Assembly (NCBI RefSeq): GCF_039535235.1
Contig: NZ_BAAAWU010000001.1
Span: 3,906,001 to 3,970,000 of the forward strand
Source of the DNA: Streptomyces roseoviridis
GTDB lineage: Bacteria > Actinomycetota > Actinomycetes > Streptomycetales > Streptomycetaceae
Reading direction: 5' to 3'
DNA length: 64,000 nucleotides
In this document: positions 26,501 to 34,230 of the stretch, one piece after another
How the letters are laid out: each line of letters begins with the position of its first letter
Position numbering within the stretch: the stretch's first letter is position 1
Made by a program: the position numbers and the translations under genes
The notes under the pieces: model-generated
Database searches by the model: none
What the model saw: only the letters and a program-made list of their open reading frames with translations
Told to the model about the DNA's origin: nothing

Positions 26501-27223
26501 GGCACCTACGGCGCGGGTCTGCTCCAGCTGATCGACTCGCGCGACTGGCGCACCGACGCCGACCTGGCCGAGGTGTACACGGTGTGGGGCGGTTACGCGT
26601 ACGGGCGCGGCCTGGAGGGCCGCCCGGCGCGCGCCGAGATGGAGACCGCGTACAAGCGGATCGCGGTCGCGGCGAAGAACACCGACACCCGCGAGCACGA
26701 CATCGCCGACTCGGACGACTACTTCCAGTACCACGGCGGCATGGTGGCGACCGTGCGCGCGCTGCGGGGCACCGCCCCGGAGGCGTACATCGGCGACTCG
26801 ACCCGCCCGGAGACCGTCCGCACCCGCACGCTCGTCGAGGAGACCTCGCGCGTCTTCCGCGCCCGCGTGGTGAACCCGCGCTGGATCGAGGCGATGCGCC
26901 GCCACGGCTACAAGGGCGCCTTCGAGCTGGCGGCGACGGTCGACTACCTCTTCGGCTACGACGCCACGACGGGCGTGGTCGCCGACTGGATGTACGACAA
27001 GCTGACCGAGGCGTACGTCCTCGACCCGGAGAACCAGGCCTTCCTGAAGGAGGCCAACCCGTGGGCGCTGCACGGCATCGCCGAGCGGCTCCTGGAGGCC
27101 GAGTCCCGCGGCATGTGGGAGAAGCCGGACCCGGAGACCCTGGCCGCGCTGCGGCAGGTCTTCCTGGAGACGGAGGGCGACCTCGAAGGCGGCGCGGACG
27201 ACGCGGACGACGCGGACGGCTGA
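23567..27223 (+). CDS. cobN: Cobaltochelatase subunit CobN
   Basis: 1218 residues, the usual size of the large chelatase subunit. Typical stretches include VAVLYYRAHHMSGNTAFVGALCDAIE, LIVLSAYPTKHSRIGNAVGLDTP-like sequence, AMVHLGKHGNLEWLPGKNAGLS and YDKLTEAYVLDPENQAFLKEANPWAL. With ATPase partners, not encoded here, it inserts cobalt into hydrogenobyrinic acid a,c-diamide. ATG 23567 is chosen because homology begins at LLLLSHSDTDLL and GAGGAAGGG lies upstream. The preceding riboswitch controls it. The C-terminus ends in an acidic D/A-rich tail. Confidence 0.97.
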   Translation: MLLLLSHSDTDLLSARAAGGPVPYRFANPARLPLAGDTSQAEGSGGLAELLDGVELVVVRLLGGLRSWEEGLDAVLAAGKPVVVLSGEQAPDAQLMEASTVPIGVATEAHAYLAHGGPANLEQLARFLSDTVLLTGHGFEAPAPAPTWGPLERTPKNTTGPVVAVLYYRAHHMSGNTAFVGALCDAIEEAGGQAKALYVASLRAPEPELLDALRSADAIVTTVLAAGGTKPAEAQAGGDEEAWDAGALAALDVPILQALCLTGSRSAWEENDEGLSPLDAASQVAVPEFDGRLITVPFSFKEIDEDGLPAYVADAERAARVAGIAVRHARLRHIPNAEKKLALVLSAYPTKHSRIGNAVGLDTPASAVALLKRLIAEGYDFGPEDEIPGLVSGDGDELIYALIEAGGHDQDWLTEEQLARNPVRIPAADYKRWYGQLPKELRDEVEEHWGPPPGEMFLDRSRNPEGDIVLAALRRGNLLILIQPPRGFGENPIAIYHDPDLPPSHHYLAAYRWIAARAEDGGFGADAMVHLGKHGNLEWLPGKNAGLSAACGPDAALGDLPLVYPFLVNDPGEGTQAKRRVHATLVDHLVPPMARAESYGDITRLEQLLDEYAQISSMDPSKLPAIRAQIWTLIQAAKLDHDLGLEDRPDDDGFDDFLLHVDGWLCEVKDAQIRDGLHVLGGAPTGPERVNLVLSILRARQIWGGTQALPGLREALGLDESAATRSGADEAEATARALVEAMEAADWSVDAVEAVAAAHGPDVAAVLRFACEQVVPRLAATTDELTHAVHALNGGFVPAGPSGSPLRGLVNVLPTGRNFYSVDPKAVPSRLAWETGQALADSLLERYRADNGEWPTSVGLSLWGTSAMRTAGDDVAEALALLGVRPLWDDASRRVNGLEPIPLAELGRPRIDVTLRISGFFRDAFPHVIGLLDDAVRLVAGLEEESAEENFVRAHAQADLAEHGDERRATTRIFGSRPGTYGAGLLQLIDSRDWRTDADLAEVYTVWGGYAYGRGLEGRPARAEMETAYKRIAVAAKNTDTREHDIADSDDYFQYHGGMVATVRALRGTAPEAYIGDSTRPETVRTRTLVEETSRVFRARVVNPRWIEAMRRHGYKGAFELAATVDYLFGYDATTGVVADWMYDKLTEAYVLDPENQAFLKEANPWALHGIAERLLEAESRGMWEKPDPETLAALRQVFLETEGDLEGGADDADDADG

Positions 27224-27261
27224 GCTACGATCCGGGCGAGACCTGGGGTGGGGTGGTGGGC

Positions 27262-27552
27262 GTGCGAGCCCGTGGAACGGTGATGGCGGCGACGGTGCTG
27301 GGCCTCGGCCTGGCCCTGGCGGCCTGTTCGGGCTCCGGCCCGGGCGACGGCGGCAAGACCCCGAAGCCGCGCGGCACCTCGCAGGCCCCGGCGACGACCC
27401 CGGCGGCCCCTGCGACGACCCCGGCGCCGGAGGCGACGCCGAGCGCCGGGATCCCCACCGCCCCGACCGCCACGCCGTCCCGCGAGGGCGTCAGGCCCAG
27501 CCGGCCGGTGTGGGAGATGAGGACGCTGGCCCCGAAGAAGACGCGCTCGTAG
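27262..27552 (+). CDS. Small Pro/Thr-rich lipoprotein
   Basis: 96 residues from GTG 27262, preceded by GGGGTGGGG. The signal VMAATVLGLGLALAAC ends in a lipobox. The remainder is low complexity (APATTPAAPATTPAPEATPS) and ends in a basic tail. It lies 38 bp after cobN and could be co-transcribed with it. No domain is visible, and the composition makes gene assignment moderately uncertain. Confidence 0.5.
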   Translation: MRARGTVMAATVLGLGLALAACSGSGPGDGGKTPKPRGTSQAPATTPAAPATTPAPEATPSAGIPTAPTATPSREGVRPSRPVWEMRTLAPKKTRS

Positions 27553-27836
27553 GCGTCGGCGTCACGAGGAGCCCTTGGCGGCGGCCGCGTCCTTGACGGC
27601 GGCCGCCGCTTCCACGTTCCCGAGGCCCGGTTCGGGGAGCGGCTGCGGACGGCCGCCGTGTCGCGGCCCGTCTTCATCACGGCCGCCGGGTCCGGCGCGC
27701 AGGGCTGGAGCGGCGTGGCGTCGCCGCCGCCGGCGACCGCGCCCTTGCCGCCGGCGACCCGACCGCGCCCCTTGCCGCCGCGACCGTGGTGCCGGGCGAC
27801 CCGGAACACGCCCCCGGGGGCGGCGCCTACCAACTT
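27553..27836. other. Intergenic stretch without a confident gene
   Basis: About 280 bp (326 bp up to the next start codon). A minus-strand frame ending at 27562 has a coding-like tail (LPEPGLGNVEAAAAVKDAAAAKG) but no credible start or family. It might be the remnant of a gene. The YtrA-type operator closes the stretch. Confidence 0.4.
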
Positions 27837-27864
27837 GTTCTAGTAGAGTGCAAACAACTAGAAC
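27837..27864 (+). promoter_or_regulatory. Inverted-repeat operator of the GntR/DUF1648 operon
   Basis: Perfect 8-bp arms GTTCTAGT (27837-27844) and ACTAGAAC (27857-27864), 12 bp apart, end 14 bp before the GTG of the DUF1648 gene and just before AGGAGGG. The local AT-richness suggests it overlaps the promoter. It is a natural target for the GntR regulator of the same operon. Confidence 0.7.
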
Positions 27865-27878
27865 CAGGAGGGCTCTCC

Positions 27879-28865
27879 GTGAACCGTCTCCGTCCGCTCG
27901 CCGCGGCACCGTTCGTCCTCGCGCTCGCCGTCCACCTCCTCCTGCTCGCCCTCTGGCACGACCGCCTTCCGGACCCCCTGGCCACGCACTTCTCCGCCGC
28001 CGGCGGAACGCCCGACGGATTCACCGGACTCGGCGCCTACACCGTCGTCAGCACCGGCCTCCTCCTGGCGCTCGGCGCCGGCTGGACCCTGCTCGTCCGC
28101 CGTGCGGCCCTCTGGGGCGCCTGGGCCACCGCGGGTCTCCTCGGCGGGCTCCTCGCCCTGCTGCTGCGCGGCAACCTGGACGCGGCGGCGGCGCCGGAAG
28201 CCCGCTACCCCCTCGCCGTCCTGTCCCTGGCGGCCGGCGGCGCCGGACTCGCCGCCCTCACCGGTCTGGCGCTCACCCGGCTCGTCCCGCAGGAGCCCTC
28301 CGCGCCGCCCGCCGAGCCGCCCGCCCCCCGCCTCGCGCTCGGCGCGCACGAGGTCGCCGGCTGGTCCCGCGCCACCGGCTCCCGCCCGCTCACCGCGCTC
28401 GCCGCCGCCTTCCTCCTGGCCGGCCTCGCCGGCGGCCTCCTCGCCCTGTTCCTCGCGCCCTGGCCGTACGCGCTGATCGCGGCGGCCGGCCCGCTCGTCG
28501 GCGTGCCCGGCCTCGCCCTCTCCCGGGTCCGGGTCACCGTCGACCGGCGCGGGCTGACCGTCACGCCGATGCTGCTGCCCCGCCCGCGCGTCCGGATCCC
28601 GCTCGATGAGGTGGCCTCCGCCGCGGTCCGGCACGTCGACCCGGTGGCCGACTTCGGCGGCTGGGGCTACCGCGTCCGCGCCCACCGCACCGGCCTCGTC
28701 CTGCGCTCCGGCGAAGCCCTCGTCGTACGCCGGGACGACGGCCGCGAGTTCGCCGTCACCGTCCCCGACGCCCGGACGGCCACCGCCCTCCTCGACACCC
28801 TTGTCGAGCGGGCCCGCGCGGACGCCGCGAACCACCCGCCCGCCGCACCCGGTGAGAGGATCTGA
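27879..28865 (+). CDS. DUF1648 domain membrane protein
   Basis: 328 residues from GTG 27879, preceded by AGGAGGG. The DUF1648 signature RLPDPLATHFSAAGGTPDGF follows the first membrane helix. About six hydrophobic segments are seen, and a soluble C-terminal domain resembles a PH-like fold (RVTVDRRGLTVTPMLLP, then AHRTGLVLRSGEALVVRRDDGREF). Such proteins are encoded with YtrA-type GntR regulators, as here, 2 bp upstream. A role in envelope stress is inferred from that association. Confidence 0.88.
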   Translation: MNRLRPLAAAPFVLALAVHLLLLALWHDRLPDPLATHFSAAGGTPDGFTGLGAYTVVSTGLLLALGAGWTLLVRRAALWGAWATAGLLGGLLALLLRGNLDAAAAPEARYPLAVLSLAAGGAGLAALTGLALTRLVPQEPSAPPAEPPAPRLALGAHEVAGWSRATGSRPLTALAAAFLLAGLAGGLLALFLAPWPYALIAAAGPLVGVPGLALSRVRVTVDRRGLTVTPMLLPRPRVRIPLDEVASAAVRHVDPVADFGGWGYRVRAHRTGLVLRSGEALVVRRDDGREFAVTVPDARTATALLDTLVERARADAANHPPAAPGERI

Positions 28866-28867
28866 CC

Positions 28868-29224
28868 GTGCTCTTCCGCGTCGACCCCGCCTCCTCCGTG
28901 CCGCTCGGCGACCAGATCGCCTCCTGCGTCCGGGGCGCGCTCGCCGACGGCAGCGCCTCGCCCGGCGAGCGCCTGCCGGCCGCACGGGAACTCGCCGACT
29001 CCCTCGGGGTGAACGTCCACACCGTGCTGCGCGGCTACCAGCGGCTGCGCGAAGAGGGCCTGATCGAACTGCGCCGCGGCCGGGGCGCGGTGATCGTGCC
29101 GGGCGCCCGCGCCCCCGACCGCGCCCGACTCGTCGACAGCCTCCGCACCCTCGCCGCCGAGGCCCGCCGCCTGGGCCTGACGGACGAGGAGTTCCTGGAC
29201 CTCGCCCGCGCGGGCCTGGGCTGA
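28868..29224 (+). CDS. GntR family regulator, YtrA subfamily
   Basis: 118 residues from GTG 28868. The N-terminal winged helix-turn-helix shows SVPLGDQIASCVRGAL, PGERLPAARELADSLGVNVHTVLRGYQRLREEG in parts and LRRGRGAVI. The short C-terminal helical tail of about 45 residues is typical of the YtrA subfamily, which lacks a large effector domain. It is the second gene of an operon with the DUF1648 protein and probably represses it through the 27837-27864 palindrome. Confidence 0.92.
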   Translation: MLFRVDPASSVPLGDQIASCVRGALADGSASPGERLPAARELADSLGVNVHTVLRGYQRLREEGLIELRRGRGAVIVPGARAPDRARLVDSLRTLAAEARRLGLTDEEFLDLARAGLG

Positions 29225-29242
29225 GGGTCGCCGCCCCCCCCG

Positions 29243-29848
29243 CTACGGAAGCGGCGCCCCGAGTCGCAGGTTCCAGCGGCCCGCGCGGCCGGACAGGTCG
29301 ACCCTGGTCAGCGGGCGCACGTCGAGGCGCCAGAAGGCGGCCTCGGGTGCGCCGACGGCGTGGGCGGCGGCCGCGCGGATCACGTCCGGCTCGGCGAAGG
29401 CGAAGACGGTGCCCGGCTCCAGCGCCTCCATCCAGGTCACGACCCGCTCGCGCAGCTCCCGCAGCGACTCGCCGCCGTGCGGGGCCGCGCCCGGGTCGGA
29501 CAGCCAGGCGGCCACGGCCTCCGGCTCCCGTGCGGCCAGCTCGTCCAGGCTCCGGCCCCGCCACCGGCCCATCGCGCAGCCCGCAAGGGCCGGTTCGGCC
29601 GGCACGTCCGCAAGGCCCAGGAGCTCGGCCGTCTCCCGGCAGCGGGCCGAGGGCGACCGGAGCGTCCGCACCCGGCGCGCCGGACACAGCGGGCTCACCC
29701 TTCGCTCACGTACGGGCTCCAGCGGCCCGTCGTCGTCGAACCGGGCCTCGCGCAGGGCGGCGTTCACGGCCGGGGCGAACAGCGACAGGTGCACGGTCCC
29801 GGGCGGGGACGGCGGCCCGGACGGGGGCCCGGACGGGGGCGCGGCCAT
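29243..29848 (-). CDS. Degenerate histidine phosphatase family protein
   Basis: 201 residues from ATG 29848, chosen because AGGGA lies 8-9 bp upstream. The later family features are kept: SPSARCRETAELLGL, GRWRGRSLDELAAREPEAVAAWLSDP in parts, HGGESLRELRERV and VFAFAEPDVIRAA. The N-terminal RHG catalytic motif is absent; the expected place reads HLSLFAPAVNAALREARFDD. Catalysis by the usual phosphohistidine is therefore unlikely. It is divergent from cbtBA, next to a B12 riboswitch, which suggests a B12 or cobalt role by association. Confidence 0.75.
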   Translation of the reverse strand: MAAPPSGPPSGPPSPPGTVHLSLFAPAVNAALREARFDDDGPLEPVRERRVSPLCPARRVRTLRSPSARCRETAELLGLADVPAEPALAGCAMGRWRGRSLDELAAREPEAVAAWLSDPGAAPHGGESLRELRERVVTWMEALEPGTVFAFAEPDVIRAAAAHAVGAPEAAFWRLDVRPLTRVDLSGRAGRWNLRLGAPLP

Positions 29849-29929
29849 GGGTGATTCATCCCTCACTTCGCGGGTCGGCGCTTCGGGCGCTCTTGGCGGG
29901 GAGTGTTCGGCGCGGTACGGTCAGTCGAC

Positions 29930-30055
29930 ATTTCCACAGAACGACGACGGCGAGACGGAAGTCCGGTGCAAGTCCGGCACGGTCGCGCCACTGTGAGCCG
30001 CCCCGGTGTCCAACGGTACGCCGGGAAAGGCGAGTCAGACCCGACGACCGTCGTC
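29930..30055 (+). promoter_or_regulatory. Cobalamin riboswitch upstream of cbtBA
   Basis: The core GGAAGTCCGGTGCAAGTCC (about 29957-29975) is followed by CGCCACTGTGA (29986-29996) and the B12-box region GCGAGTCAGACCCGAC (about 30030-30045). The order and spacing match the cobalamin riboswitch. It should lower cobalt-transporter expression when B12 is plentiful. Confidence 0.92.
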
Positions 30056-30098
30056 GCGCACCACCGTATGGGACGCGCGTTCCCGAGGAGGTTCCACC

Positions 30099-30326
30099 AT
30101 GGCCGAGGCCATTGCGTCGCCCGCCGTCACGTCCACCCCGTCCGTCGCCCCGGTCTCGCTGCCGGTCCGCGCGGTGCTGCCGTGGGCGGCTTTCGTCGGC
30201 ATCCTGGCGCTCGTCGCGCTCTACTTCGTCGGTGCCGAGCAGGGGGCGACCTCGCTCTTCGCGGGCGAGGGCGTGCACGAGTGGGTGCACGACGGTCGCC
30301 ACCTGCTCGGTTTCCCCTGCCACTGA
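30099..30326 (+). CDS. cbtB: Cobalt transporter subunit CbtB
   Basis: 75 residues with one membrane helix (VLPWAAFVGILALVALYFVG) and the family's His-rich C-terminus, HEWVHDGRHLLGFPCH, which likely binds the metal. CbtB works with CbtA in cobalt uptake. GAGGAGG precedes the ATG. It is 14 bp upstream of cbtA and downstream of a cobalamin riboswitch. Confidence 0.95.
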   Translation: MAEAIASPAVTSTPSVAPVSLPVRAVLPWAAFVGILALVALYFVGAEQGATSLFAGEGVHEWVHDGRHLLGFPCH

Positions 30327-30340
30327 GGGGCCACCGCACC

Positions 30341-31171
30341 ATGTCCGACCCTTCCGCTCCCACGGGCTCGCTCGTGGGAAAGCTCCTGGTCCGCGGCATG
30401 CTCGCGGGCCTGATCGCCGGGCTGTTCGCCTTCGCCGTCGCGTACGTCGTGGGTGAGCCGTCCGTCGACGCCTCGATCGCCGTCGAGGAGGCCGCCGCCA
30501 AGGCGGAGCACGCCGCCGCGCACAGCCACGGCGGTGGCCACGGCACGGGCGCGGCCGAGCAGGCCGAGGAAGAGCTCGTCAGCCGGGACCTCCAGTCCAC
30601 GGCGGGGCTCGCCACCGGTGTCCTCGTCTACGGTGTCGCCCTCGGCGGCATCGCGTCCCTGGCGTTCTGCTTCGCCCTGGGACGGCTCGGCCGGTTCACC
30701 CCGAAGGCCACGGCGGCGCTCGTCGCGGCGGCGGCCTTCACCACCGTCTATCTGGTGCCGTTCCTCAAGTACCCGGCGACCCCTCCGGCCGTCGGCAACC
30801 CGGACACCATCGGCAAGCGCACCGCGCTCTTCTTCCTGATGGTCCTGCTCAGCGTGCTGCTGGGCATCGCCGCGGTCGTCGCGGGCCGCCGGCTCGCCCC
30901 GCGCCTCGGCAACTGGAACGCGACCGTCGTCGCCGGCGCGGGCTTCGTCGCCGCGGTCGCGATCGCCTGCGCGTTCCTGCCCGGCAACGGGGACGCGGTC
31001 GCCGCCGACTTCCCGGCCGCCGTGCTGTGGGAGTTCCGGCTCGCGACCCTGGGCATCCAGGCCGCCCTGTGGGTGGCCTTCGGACTCGCCTTCGGGCTGC
31101 TCGCCCAGCGGCTGCTCGCACCGCGACCCGCCTCCGCACAGGCGCTCGGGGCGGCCGCTCCGTCCGCCTGA
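30341..31171 (+). CDS. cbtA: Cobalt transporter subunit CbtA
   Basis: 276 residues with about five membrane segments: LLVRGMLAGLIAGLFAFAVAY, ATGVLVYGVALGGIASLAF, ATAALVAAAAFTTVYLVPF and others. A His-rich loop (HAAAHSHGGGHG) after the first helix may bind cobalt. The family motif FLKYPATPPAVGNPDTIGKR is present. It is co-transcribed with cbtB under riboswitch control and ends at a strong hairpin. Confidence 0.95.
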   Translation: MSDPSAPTGSLVGKLLVRGMLAGLIAGLFAFAVAYVVGEPSVDASIAVEEAAAKAEHAAAHSHGGGHGTGAAEQAEEELVSRDLQSTAGLATGVLVYGVALGGIASLAFCFALGRLGRFTPKATAALVAAAAFTTVYLVPFLKYPATPPAVGNPDTIGKRTALFFLMVLLSVLLGIAAVVAGRRLAPRLGNWNATVVAGAGFVAAVAIACAFLPGNGDAVAADFPAAVLWEFRLATLGIQAALWVAFGLAFGLLAQRLLAPRPASAQALGAAAPSA

Positions 31172-31191
31172 GCCCGTCCGCGTACCGCCCG

Positions 31192-31229
31192 ACCGGCCCC
31201 GTACACCCACCGCGGTGTACGGGGCCGGT
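31192..31229. terminator. Bidirectional terminator after cbtA
   Basis: Perfect 16-bp arms at 31192-31207 and 31214-31229 with a 6-nt loop, between the convergent cbtA and dehydrogenase genes. Confidence 0.85.
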
Positions 31230-31265
31230 GGGTTCCGGGGCCGGGCACGGGGCCGTCGGCGAGGG

Positions 31266-32252
31266 TCAGGAGAGCTCGCGGACCGGCGCCCCGGCGAGGA
31301 ACGCCTCGATGTCCTCGACGGCCTGCCCGAAGTAGCGGGCGTAGTTGGCCTCGGTCACGTATCCCAGGTGCGGCAGCGCGAGCACGTTCGGCAGCGTCCG
31401 CAGCGGGTCGTCGGCCGGCAGCGGCTCCGTCTCGTAGACGTCGAGGCCCGCCCCCGCGATCCAGCCCTCCCGCAGCGCCCGCAGCAGCGCCGGACCGTCG
31501 ACGAGCCCCGCGCGGGAGGTGTTGACCAGGTACGCGTGCGAGCGCATCGCCCGCAGCTCCGGCTCGCCGAGCAGCCCGCGGGTGCGGTCGGAGAGCACCA
31601 GGTGCAGGGAGACGACGTCGGCGGCGCCGAGGAGGCCGGGAAGGCTCGCCGCCCGCCGCACGCCGTGTTCGGCGGCCCGCTCGTCCGTCAGGTGGGGGCT
31701 CCAGGCGACCACGTCCATGCCGAAGGCGAGGCCGATCCGGGCCACCCGGCCGCCGATCTTGCCGAGGCCGACGAGTCCGAGCGTGCGGCCCGCGAGGTCC
31801 ATGCCGACCGTCGACTGCCACGGCCCGCCCTCCCGCATCGCCCGGCCCTCCACGTGCGTCTGCCGGGCCAGGCCCAGGATCAGCGCCCAGGTCAGCTCGG
31901 TCGGCGGCACCGGACTGCTGTCCGTACCGCAGACGGTGACGCCCCGCGCCCGGGCCGCCGCCACGTCGACGGACGCGTTGCGCATCCCGGAGGTGACGAT
32001 CAGCCGGAGCCGGGGGAGCCGGGCCAGCAGCTCCGCGTCCAGGGGGGTGCGCTCGCGCATCACGACGAGGATCTCGCAGTCCTCGACGGCGGCGACCAGC
32101 GCCTCCCGGTCGGTGAGGTGCTCACGCAGCACGCGCACCTCGACGCGGCCGTCGCCCCGCCCCTCGACCCGGCTCCAGTCGGCCGAGGAGAGGGCGACGC
32201 CCTGGTAGTCGTCGAGGATCGCGCAACGCAGCGCAGGTGCCGGAGAGTTCAT
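31266..32252 (-). CDS. D-2-hydroxyacid dehydrogenase family protein
   Basis: 328 residues from ATG 32252 (ATG 32261 also in frame; neither has a clear ribosome site). The Rossmann motif is GLVGLGKIGGRVARIG. Other signatures are TSGMRNASVDVAAARARGV, LVNTSRAGLVDGPALLRAL, with the catalytic Arg in the SRAG segment, DVYETEPLPADDPL with the Glu, and LPHLGYVT with the His. It reduces or oxidises a 2-keto/2-hydroxy acid with NAD(P); the substrate is unknown. It is monocistronic. Confidence 0.93.
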   Translation of the reverse strand: MNSPAPALRCAILDDYQGVALSSADWSRVEGRGDGRVEVRVLREHLTDREALVAAVEDCEILVVMRERTPLDAELLARLPRLRLIVTSGMRNASVDVAAARARGVTVCGTDSSPVPPTELTWALILGLARQTHVEGRAMREGGPWQSTVGMDLAGRTLGLVGLGKIGGRVARIGLAFGMDVVAWSPHLTDERAAEHGVRRAASLPGLLGAADVVSLHLVLSDRTRGLLGEPELRAMRSHAYLVNTSRAGLVDGPALLRALREGWIAGAGLDVYETEPLPADDPLRTLPNVLALPHLGYVTEANYARYFGQAVEDIEAFLAGAPVRELS

Positions 32253-32301
32253 ACACCGCATGATCGCGTACGCCGCGGGCCGGAGGGAGTCCGGCCCCCG
32301 G

Positions 32302-33957
32302 TCACTTCCAGTTGATGCGGGCCTTGACGGCGCGGGCCGCCTTCCAGCCGAAGCTGACCGCGTACGCGGTGACCGCCGAGGGCGCCGGCCTGAGCTGGAG
32401 CAGCAGCTTGCCCTCCTTGGGCCCGACCCGCACGGTGTGCAGCTTCTTGCCGGCCCCGGGCAGGGACACGGCGTGCTCGTCGGCCCGCTTGCTGACCTTG
32501 CCGCCCAGCGCGGTGCCGAGGCCGCCGCTCGCGGTCAGGCCCTTGGCCGAACAGCGCAGCGAGAGGTGCCAGTCGCCCTTGGGGAGGGGCGCGCCGTTGT
32601 CCGCGGTGGCCAGGTCCACGGAGGCCCGGAAGCGGGCGCGCCCGTAGTCGTGGACCTCCTTGCCGCGGCTGACGGTGAGGTGCGGCGAGGGCACCTGTTC
32701 GGCGGTGACGGCGACCTCGCGGCCGGTGCCGGCGTGCTTCAGGACCACTTCGGTGACGAGGTCGTCGGTGTCGACCTGGTCGAGGTATCCGTAGCCGGCC
32801 AGTTCCAGGACCGTGCCGCGCCAGGCGAGCCGGTCGACGCGGCGGCGCGGGCTGACGCCGGTCATCGCCGACGTGATGTCGCACAGCTCCGCGAACACGG
32901 GGGAGTCGGCGGCCGGGAACGGCGGCGTGGCGTACAGCCTGCCGTCGCGGACCAGCGCCTTGCCGGGGCGGCCGGCCAGCTGCCACGCGACGACCTCCGC
33001 GAGCTCGTCGACGAGGCCCTCGCGCAGACAGTGGGCGACGAGCTTCTCGTGCACGGGCATCTTGGCGAGGATCGCGGGGCTGATCCACTTCCGCGCGTAC
33101 GGGCGGGCCAGTTCGACCATGCGCTTCTGCTCATCGTGGTCGGCGTCGAGGAAGCGCTGGTCGAAGCGCCGGATCATCTCGACGTTGACGTGACGGCCCA
33201 CCAAGTGGTCGCGCAGCGAGCCCGGTTCGGTGAGTCCGGTGACGAGCCCGACCATCTCGTCGGCCTGCGTGAGGGCCACGGTGAAGTCGATGCCGTGCGC
33301 GGTGATGTTGCCCTCGTCGCCCCGCTTGACGACGTAGTAGCAGTCGTAGTCGCCGACGATCGAGATGACCTTGCTGCGCAGATAGGCCTGGGCGACGAAG
33401 TACTGGTCCTCGCTGATCCGCATGTGTTCGGGGAAGCGGATGGAGTGCTTCTCGATCATCTCGCGCCGGAACAGCTTGAACGGCATGAGCGTGTAGTAGG
33501 CGTCGCCCTTCGAGAGGTCGACCTTGTCCACGTTCTGGGCGAAGACCTGCTTCGGCACCCGCCGCCCGACGCCGATCAGCTTCGCGAGGACGATGTCCGA
33601 GCCGTTCTTCTCGGCCATCGCGACGAGCCGCTCCAGCGCCTCGGGCCCGAGGGCGTCGTCGCCGTCGACGAAGAACACGTAGGTGCCGGTGGCGTGTTCG
33701 AGGCCGACGTTCCGCGGCCGGCTCGGCCCGCCGGACGCCTCCTGGTGCACGACCTTCATGGTCCGGGGGTACCGCTCGGCCCACGCGTCGAGCAGCTTTC
33801 CGCTGCCGTCGGTGCTGCCGTCGTCGACGGCGACGATCTCGAGGGCTTCCATGCCGATGGTCTGCTGCTCGATCGACTGGAGGGTGAGCTCCAGGTACGG
33901 CATCGCGTTGTAGACCGGGACGACGATCGAGACCGTGGGCGTACGCGGGACGTTCAT
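32302..33957 (-). CDS. Family 2 glycosyltransferase with long C-terminal domain
   Basis: 551 residues from ATG 33957. The GT-A domain opens TVSIVVPVYNAMPYLELTLQS, continues VDDGSTDGSGKLLD and has the DxD motif in FFVDGDDALGP. ISEDQYFVAQAYL follows. From about residue 300 a second region has beta-rich repeats of unknown role. Enzymes of this layout build cell-wall or teichoic-acid-like polymers in streptomycetes; the acceptor here is not evident. The stop lies 50 bp before the dehydrogenase gene, which is read in the same direction. Confidence 0.9.
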   Translation of the reverse strand: MNVPRTPTVSIVVPVYNAMPYLELTLQSIEQQTIGMEALEIVAVDDGSTDGSGKLLDAWAERYPRTMKVVHQEASGGPSRPRNVGLEHATGTYVFFVDGDDALGPEALERLVAMAEKNGSDIVLAKLIGVGRRVPKQVFAQNVDKVDLSKGDAYYTLMPFKLFRREMIEKHSIRFPEHMRISEDQYFVAQAYLRSKVISIVGDYDCYYVVKRGDEGNITAHGIDFTVALTQADEMVGLVTGLTEPGSLRDHLVGRHVNVEMIRRFDQRFLDADHDEQKRMVELARPYARKWISPAILAKMPVHEKLVAHCLREGLVDELAEVVAWQLAGRPGKALVRDGRLYATPPFPAADSPVFAELCDITSAMTGVSPRRRVDRLAWRGTVLELAGYGYLDQVDTDDLVTEVVLKHAGTGREVAVTAEQVPSPHLTVSRGKEVHDYGRARFRASVDLATADNGAPLPKGDWHLSLRCSAKGLTASGGLGTALGGKVSKRADEHAVSLPGAGKKLHTVRVGPKEGKLLLQLRPAPSAVTAYAVSFGWKAARAVKARINWK

Positions 33958-34188
33958 CTTTCGGAATCCCCCATGCAAATCTTGTGAAAAGAGCCGGTCG
34001 CGATGGCGCATCGTATCGCCCACGCGGTAACAGGGGCGCTGCGTGGCGCCGCCGTACGGGGCGTGAGGGGGCGTCAGGGGGGCGTACCGGCGCGGCACAT
34101 GGGCCCGGCCGGCCCTCGGCGCGTCGTTCCGTCCGCCCGTCCCCGAGCCCGCTCGGTCGGCCCGGTCTCCTCAGCCCCTCGCACCGCC

Positions 34189-34230
34189 CGGTCGGTCCTC
34201 CCGGTCGGTCCTCCCGGTCGGTCCTCCCGG
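34189..34230. repeat. 13-bp tandem repeat
   Basis: Three perfect copies of CGGTCGGTCCTCC at 34189-34201, 34202-34214 and 34215-34227, with a partial fourth, lie just beyond the stop of the MerR-like gene. The 33958-34230 stretch otherwise shows no gene. Confidence 0.7.

Noticed and set aside
21734..27073. A 1779-codon open frame on the minus strand opposite cobN
   Set aside because: It is the antisense shadow of cobN. Only its last part, from 23299 down, is the real cobG.
27225..27833. A 202-codon minus-strand frame after cobN
   Set aside because: It overlaps the better supported lipoprotein, and its composition is Arg/Pro/Gly-rich shadow.
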